NCBI GenBank assembly: GCA_027422505.1
Contig: JAPQWV010000002.1
Span: forward strand, 24,282,501-24,346,500
Direction of reading: 5' to 3'
Length of the DNA: 64,000 bases
Source: Craterostigma plantagineum
Lineage: Eukaryota > Streptophyta > Magnoliopsida > Lamiales > Linderniaceae
Both the position numbers and the translations under genes were made by a program. The first letter of the stretch is position 1. Every line of letters begins with the position of its first letter. Under the pieces are notes generated by a model. The model did not search any database and had not been told where the DNA came from. It saw only the letters and a list, made by a program, of their open reading frames with translations. Shown in pieces: positions 58,641 through 64,000 of this stretch.

Positions 58641-60747
58641 TGTTGGGGATGTGCTCCTCAGTATGACATTCGAGGATGTAATGAATATGACATGATTTAA
58701 TAATCGATGTATTATTCGCTCTGTATTTGAATAATATATTCTTATACGTATTAATAGAATTTATATTTTATTATTCATTCTTTAAAAGGCATATTATTTA
58801 TTTCTCTATCAACTCTTACTAGGCATCCGGTGAGAGTCTGAGACAGTAAATAAATAAATCCCATATATCATGATTTTAGTCACCAATTCTCATGGAATGA
58901 GAGAGGGGCACCGATGAGCTATTATCCTCCGATTTGTCCATAAGTCTTAGATCTCAGTAGTAGGGTGACTGAGCATCAATTACGACTTATTTGTTGACGA
59001 CTCTTATATGGTTGTGCCAATCATTCGCTTAGGAAGCGGGAGGTGGTAACATTGATATAAGTTGAACCAGGGGATTAACTTGTATTTGGACACGACTCAC
59101 AATCGGCGATCACATGGGCCTTATCATTTCTCTGGGTAGCGTCAATGATCGATCGATCGACTATAGTAGTGTGTGTGGACCTTATATCAAAGGGTCTTTG
59201 ACGGGGTTGACTCCGGGGTCTTGACTTGTCACTAGTTTGCTAGACCCGCCTTGTTCAAAGACGAAAATGGGTCGGCGACGATAAGCGATCTTGACAACGA
59301 AGTGTAACTGCCGTGCTTAGACTATCGTGAGGGATTCACTGTCTCATTAGAATCAGAGATATGTGTCCTATGCATATTCGGGGACGGGATATTACGAAGT
59401 CTTCGGTCGAAGCTATAAAAACTGACGCACGTGGGACGTGGAGGGCAGTTTAGTAATTTCGCTAGTCACAAATTCGTCATAGAGTCGAGTTTAGTTAGTT
59501 TGACGTAACCATGACTCTCACTTGACCGGGAGATTTGTGAATGGTCTATACGTACGACGATAATCTATAGTCGTTTCGTAGATCGAAGATCGTAGTCAAC
59601 ACGGGATCTATTCGGTACTGCGGGATTGGGTAGGCGTTTACCGAATTTCTTAGATTCCTCCCTTGCCGGGTTGAGACGAACCAAGGGAGTCGGGCTTAAA
59701 AATGATCAATGTGATAGTGCATAGCTAATATGAGATGTAAATTAATCTAATGGTCTTAGAGACATTAATAAAATGCTAAAAATAAGTTTTAGAAACTATA
59801 TTAATATGTACGGAAGTTCCTAGAACCAAAACGACGGAAAAATGGACCGAAACAAGCTCCCACGGCCACGGGCATGCAAGTCCACGGCCGTGGGAGGCTG
59901 GCAGGGGCTGCTGCCATGGCTCCACGGCCGTGGGGCCTTGGGTCAGAAGCCGTGGTCTTGGGGCAGTGGATGCCCAAGCTCACTTCCCCAGCCCCACGGC
60001 CGTGGGAGCTCAGGTCAATGGCCGTGGGGCATGTTTGTCACCGCCCCACCGCCGTGGGCCTTACTGTGGGCTTCAAGGTGGAGGCCATGGGGTTCTTCCC
60101 ACGGCAGTGGAGGTCCTGTTAAAGGCCGTTGACCGACGATTTTGAGGTCAATTTTGACCCAAATCAAATCCAAATTCGGATCTTGTACTTTTGTTAGATT
60201 TGTGAGACAAAATCTAGTCATTAGATGATATAATAATAAAAGAATCAAACAAAAAATGAGTCATGTAGGACATGATCTCATTTGATTAAGCTAAAGTCAT
60301 TTTCTAAGTTTGAAAATGGATTTTCATTATATGTCTTGGAGAAAATTCGTCCAAGTAGAATTCAAGTGCTTTCTCATACTAAATAAGAGTTTAGAGAGTG
60401 GTGAGAGCTCCTTAGGTTGTTCTTAGAGAAAACCCTAAGTGTGTTTGAGTTTGTAGTAGATCAACACACTAAAACACATCTATATACAAACATTCTTCAC
60501 TTCCTCTAGCTATCCTTGGGGAGGTGAAGTCTGCAGCACGTCACGGGATGTGCGTGACTCTGTCGGCACAGTTCGTGAGCTTAGGGAGCTAAGGATCTTC
60601 GCGATGAGGGTAAGCTCCTATTCCTTTATACGTCTCGTATGTGCAGTTTTTCTTTATTTAACGAGTATCCCGGGGAACCCGGGAAAAAATATTTGAAATT
60701 CCGCTGCATCCGGGGTAAGGCCTCGGGTCACCCGAGATTTCCCAATA
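58641..60747. mobile_element. Probable solo LTR, about 2.1 kb
   Basis: Begins TGTTGGGG and ends TTTCCCAATA, so the short LTR inverted repeat TGTTGGG/CCCAACA is present with one change. The flanks GTTCA (58636-58640) and TTTCA (60748-60752) fit a 5-bp target duplication with one mismatch. The 3' part (TTCCGCTGCATCCGGGGTAA, GGGTCACCCGAGATTTCCC) is typical of Copia LTRs of this size. No primer-binding site, gag or pol follows, hence solo LTR. Confidence 0.6.
59855..60115. repeat. Cluster of CCACGGCCGTGG palindromes in the LTR
   Basis: Eight full or degenerate copies near 59859, 59881, 59921, 59950, 59992, 60017, 60048 and 60097. The perfect ones (CCCACGGCCGTGGG) are 12-14 bp palindromes. This is the most GC-rich patch of the right half of the window. 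The proline/glycine-rich open frames across it are by-products. Confidence 0.85.
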
Positions 60748-60949
60748 TTTCAAAGACATACGAAAACATCAATGAAGAACCCAACCACTGCACGATGTTT
60801 TCTCTATCGGGGTAGATAAGTTACTTTTTTTAAACACGTTTGCATGTAAATATTGAAATATATTATATGTATAATAATAATTAATAATATTAATATAGTG
60901 CAATAGATGACACCATACAAATCGAAAAAAAAGAAAAAGAAATATATTA

Positions 60950-61191
60950 CTCCCTCCGTCCCACTAACTTTATCACATTTTACCATTTCGGGCGTCCCAC
61001 TAATTTTATCACATTTCCTTATTTAGCAAAAAAACTATCACAAACAATCAATATAATAATATTAAATATTCTTAAAAGACGTGTCAAATATACACTTTAT
61101 TACCTTTTTATTGTACTATATTATTATAATAATAGAACCTTAATATCCGTGACGACCAACAAATGTGATAAAAACCACGAGACGGAAGGAG
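60950..61191. mobile_element. Stowaway-like MITE, copy 4
   Basis: 242 bp, CTCCCTCCGTCCCACTAAC at the left and GAGACGGAAGGAG at the right, TA on both sides. It shares the internal CAAACAATCAATATAATAAT with copy 1. Confidence 0.85.
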
Positions 61192-61371
61192 TACTACATA
61201 CAACTGTGAAATAATGACGTTACACATGCAATTTTAATATCTATTTTCTACAAATGTCGAAGTAGTAGGAAAATGCTAATGATACAAATAGGTTCTCTTA
61301 GTCTTCACTCACATATACAATGGAATATTATAATTTGACAACTCCATATAGTCCCTTACCTATACAAGTTA

Positions 61372-62366
61372 GAGCATCTCCAACCACACGCCATTCCTGG
61401 CGTTGCCCTCCACAAATGGCGTTGAGAAGTCTCCAAGAGTACGCCAAACGCCACGGTATCCAAAGCAGGTGCTACAGTGCCCCGCTACCTATTGCGGGGC
61501 ACTGTTCACCCTGCAATCCTTTTTTTTATGTTTTCTCTTTAATCTTCTTCATTGCTGGACAAGTAATTAAAAATAATATTTGCTTGATTAGGATGGGCGA
61601 CGAAGACGGGCGAGGATTTGGGAGAAATTGGTTGCAGGAAACATGAGTGAAGACTGAAGACGACGACCAGGTTTATGTTTTTTGTTTTCTTTGTGGTTTC
61701 TTTATTTCCTTTTTCTTTTTCCTTTCTAAATTTCAGTAATATTTTATTCTTTGCAATAATTTCAATTCTGTCACATTCATTTTTAATTTAATTTTTTCAG
61801 AATCGCAAGTCTTAAATTTAGAAAACTAATTTGTCTCCATCGGTCAATCTATATGCAAGTTTAAAATTTAAATATAAATTATTAATAAATGAATAAATAA
61901 AACTTTTATTTACAATAATTAAATAAAAAGTATAAAAAATTTCTACAGAAAGAGGGCATTTTCAAAAAATTAAATAACAGAATTTAAAACATAGTGTTAT
62001 AAAAAAACGTATGATAATTTTATTCCACTTTAAATAAATCAATCTTATTTTACGCATAATTACTATTAAAATATTGTTTCTGATATACAAAATCTAATTT
62101 TATTAATTGTTGATTTTATAGGTATTTAAATTTCATGATTTAAAATTTTTGTATTCTTAAATTTTTAATTTTAGAATTTAGGTTTGTAGTTTATTTTTCT
62201 AATATAAATAATTTTTAACAATTTACTTAAATTAGGAATAAGAAATATTACACATATAGGAAAATATAGAGGAAATGGTTGGAGTTTAACGACACTGTCT
62301 AAACTGTAAATCTGGAGGAATAGTACTGCTTCAACTCTATAGATAGAGGAATGATTGGAGATGGGC
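61372..62366. mobile_element. Tourist-like (PIF/Harbinger) element, third copy
   Basis: 995 bp with termini GAGCATCTCCAACC and, reversed, GCCCATCTCCAATC, and TTA on both sides (61369-61371, 62367-62369). The left 250 bp are GC-rich (GCCATTCCTGGCGTTGCCC, 61386 onward) and differ from the other two copies, so this is a related subfamily. A 108-codon frame (61320-61646) has no known domain. Confidence 0.75.
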
Positions 62367-62703
62367 TTACAACTATCTCACACAAACGTCATATCAAGGA
62401 CAAATTTAGAGCTCGAAATTAATGCTTGACAGCCCAATATACTATATCTGGCTAAATATCGTGGAATATCATCCAGGAAAAACGCGATAAATAGGAATGA
62501 TTACGAAAAATAGGGTACTATTTACAAAAAATAGGGTACTGTTCCAGGAGATATTGATTACGACGAAATTTACTGTTCATTTGCCCTACACACTTATAAG
62601 TATTAATATATATAACATATATAGTTTTGTTAGGTATTTCTCTGAGGCCTAATATACTATACAGGCCCAATTCATTCAGTATTTTTTTCTTACATAAATT
62701 ATT

Positions 62704-63080
62704 AGTATATTTAGCCCATCTTAGTGCAAATATATATAACTCAATTGTTAATTAAGTTATCTAAATAATAAAATTTTAAACTAAAGGATTAAATTGTAGT
62801 AAATTAAAATATTAAGGGTGTATTTGTAAAAAAACTAACTATTTAATAGACCAAATAACAGTTTATACTCATCCCTTAACATCTATTCTATTATTTATAT
62901 TAGTGGTGATGGGTGAGTATAAACTGCTATTTGGTCTATAAATTAGTTAGTTTTTTTTTTACAATTTTATCCTTAACGTTTGATTTATTACAATTTAATC
63001 TTTTGATTTAAAATTTAATTTGTTAAATAACTTAATTAGTAATATAACTATATAAAATGACTTAGGATGATAAATATACT
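62704..63080. repeat. Foldback: long imperfect hairpin
   Basis: Two arms of about 180 bp pair around 62892: AATAGACCAAATAACAGTTT / AAACTGCTATTTGGTCTAT near the centre, and AGTATATTTA / TAAATATACT at the ends. Probably a foldback-type MITE. No target duplication fixed. Confidence 0.8.
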
Positions 63081-63303
63081 AGTTAATAGTATCAAATAGA
63101 TAGATTGTCGTTGAGAGAGTTTTCGGATCTAAACTAAACAAAAGAGTTAATAGGCTAACAAACTAACCATCCCAAAAAACATTAAGAACCGTTAAGACAA
63201 CCGAAAAGCTTTCTCGCACGCAATTAGATTACATAGAAATAAATAAATACGTTTAACACCTCTTTTCCCAACTAATACATTCACCAGAAATAAACCTTAC
63301 AAG

Positions 63304-63833
63304 ATGGCAATAATAATCTTTAGACGTTTTCCTCCGATGCAGTTTCATTACAGTGCGTGTATTTGCAGAGGTCTTGCTTCTGTCACGAGACCCTCTTTCA
63401 AAGTAGGGATCACTTATTTGTTTTCTAAATTATATACTATTGTATATAATATTTATATGTCTTTATTAATCACAGTCGAAGATTGATAAAGAAACATGCG
63501 AAAAGGTAGTTGAAGCAGCAGAAACAGTAAAAGATGGTACGAAAGAAGTTGTTCAAGAGGTGAAGAAGGTGGGCCAAGCCGTGACGGAGAAGGTCTCTAA
63601 TGCTACGGGGAATGTACGGTATATTTTTATGTAATAGGAAAAAATTAAATAAAATATAGACACTTATTTTACTTTACTATGGTAATAATTTATTGGGGCA
63701 GATGATGGCTGACGTGGCAAAGAAAGTGTTCGAAAAGGCATCGGACAAGGCAGAAACTAAGGATGGCAAAGATGTCATGGACACGGCAAAAGTTGCTGCT
63801 CAAGTTTTCAAAGACAAAGTTTCAGACAAATAA
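63304..63833 (+). CDS. Small LEA-like protein, probably mitochondrial
   Basis: Three exons, 63304-63402, 63476-63613 and 63702-63833, each a whole number of codons. The product is 122 residues. The first exon alone is a presequence (FRRFPPMQFHYSACICRGLA), Arg-rich and without acids. The rest is Lys/Glu/Ala/Val-rich amphipathic repeat (VVEAAETVKDGTKEVVQEVK, VTEKVSNATGN, VAKKVFEKASDKAET, VFKDKVSDK), the composition of LEA proteins that are disordered in water and fold into helices on drying, protecting membranes or enzymes. Each exon boundary is a clean GT-AG. Close to plant mitochondrial LEA-like genes by composition; exact group not certain. Confidence 0.8.
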
Positions 63834-64000
63834 ATTTATTGCTAATCTATAATTGATATAGGATTGAAGAAACATTATTTGATTGTGTTAGCTTATAAGT
63901 TAGGCTTGATGTCATAGTACATAAATAAAAATATCCCTTTCCAAACGATGAGATCCTACGGGGAACAAATTTATGCCTATGGTCTATGCCTTTTTTTTTT
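63834..64000. other. 3' region of the LEA-like gene
   Basis: AT-rich; presumably the 3' UTR. AATAAA occurs at about 63923-63929 (ACATAAATAAAAA), a plausible polyadenylation signal. Confidence 0.5.

Noticed and set aside
59842..60145. Three overlapping plus-strand frames rich in Gly, Pro and Trp
   Set aside because: By-products of the GC-rich palindrome cluster; no start context or domain.
58641..60747. Complete LTR retrotransposon
   Set aside because: No second LTR, primer-binding site, gag or pol in the window; at most a solo LTR.
61320..61646. Plus-strand 108-residue frame
   Set aside because: Crosses the left border of a Tourist-like element.

Overview
This is a gene-and-transposon mosaic from a flowering plant nuclear genome, almost certainly a eudicot. 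The evidence is multi-exon genes with GT-AG introns, AT-rich intergenic DNA, plant-only families (CIP7, PDLP, GH100 neutral invertase, MMD1-type PHD, PCC13-62), and Stowaway, Tourist, hAT, Mutator and Helitron elements. The closeness of galactokinase to the InvC-type neutral invertase matches, from memory, a linkage on Arabidopsis chromosome 3. An asterid is my guess for the clade, with weak support.

Layout. 1-2492: a leftward transposon-type gene (DUF1985 plus an Ala/Glu/Arg coiled coil, the kind usually followed by an Ulp1 protease), broken by frameshifts and cut by the window edge. A cluster of about 18 copies of a TTCGAGT motif lies in and upstream of its first exons. 3359-15178: an 11.8 kb non-autonomous Helitron with a TC 5' end, a 3' hairpin plus CTAG, and an A/T insertion site. 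It carries captured fragments of a PHD-finger gene, a methionine aminopeptidase and an Ulp1-like protease, and an internal 1.07 kb duplication. 15795-31312: gene-rich, with a tail-anchored E2 ubiquitin-conjugating enzyme, galactokinase (13 exons), an invertase/PME inhibitor, a PCC13-62 desiccation protein, neutral invertase and 40S ribosomal protein S15 (C-terminus frameshifted). A hAT MITE nested in a Tourist-like MITE sits at 22.6-24.0 kb. 31909-37796: a CIP7-like gene of 13 coding exons. 40466-41341: an R2R3-MYB with an out-of-frame C-terminus. 42113-43636: a plasmodesmata-located DUF26 protein. 46370-47224: riboflavin synthase. 47473-48991: an SUVH histone methyltransferase pseudogene. 49293-50729: a HAD hydrolase. 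51129-52050: a conserved-looking membrane protein of unknown function. 52145-63300: repeats, including a Mutator-like element filled with tandem repeats, three Stowaway-like MITEs, a hAT MITE, a probable solo LTR with CCACGGCCGTGG palindromes, a Tourist-like element and a foldback. 63304-63833: a small mitochondrial LEA-like protein.

Functions. Three genes touch carbohydrate use (galactokinase, neutral invertase, invertase/pectinesterase inhibitor) and two touch dehydration (PCC13-62, LEA). They have separate promoters, so this is ordinary plant gene neighbourhood rather than a cluster. Several single-base frame breaks fall in short homopolymers, so some apparent lesions may be assembly errors. 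The Helitron and the motif cluster beside the DUF1985 gene are the most interesting structures. I found no convincing new multi-gene system.
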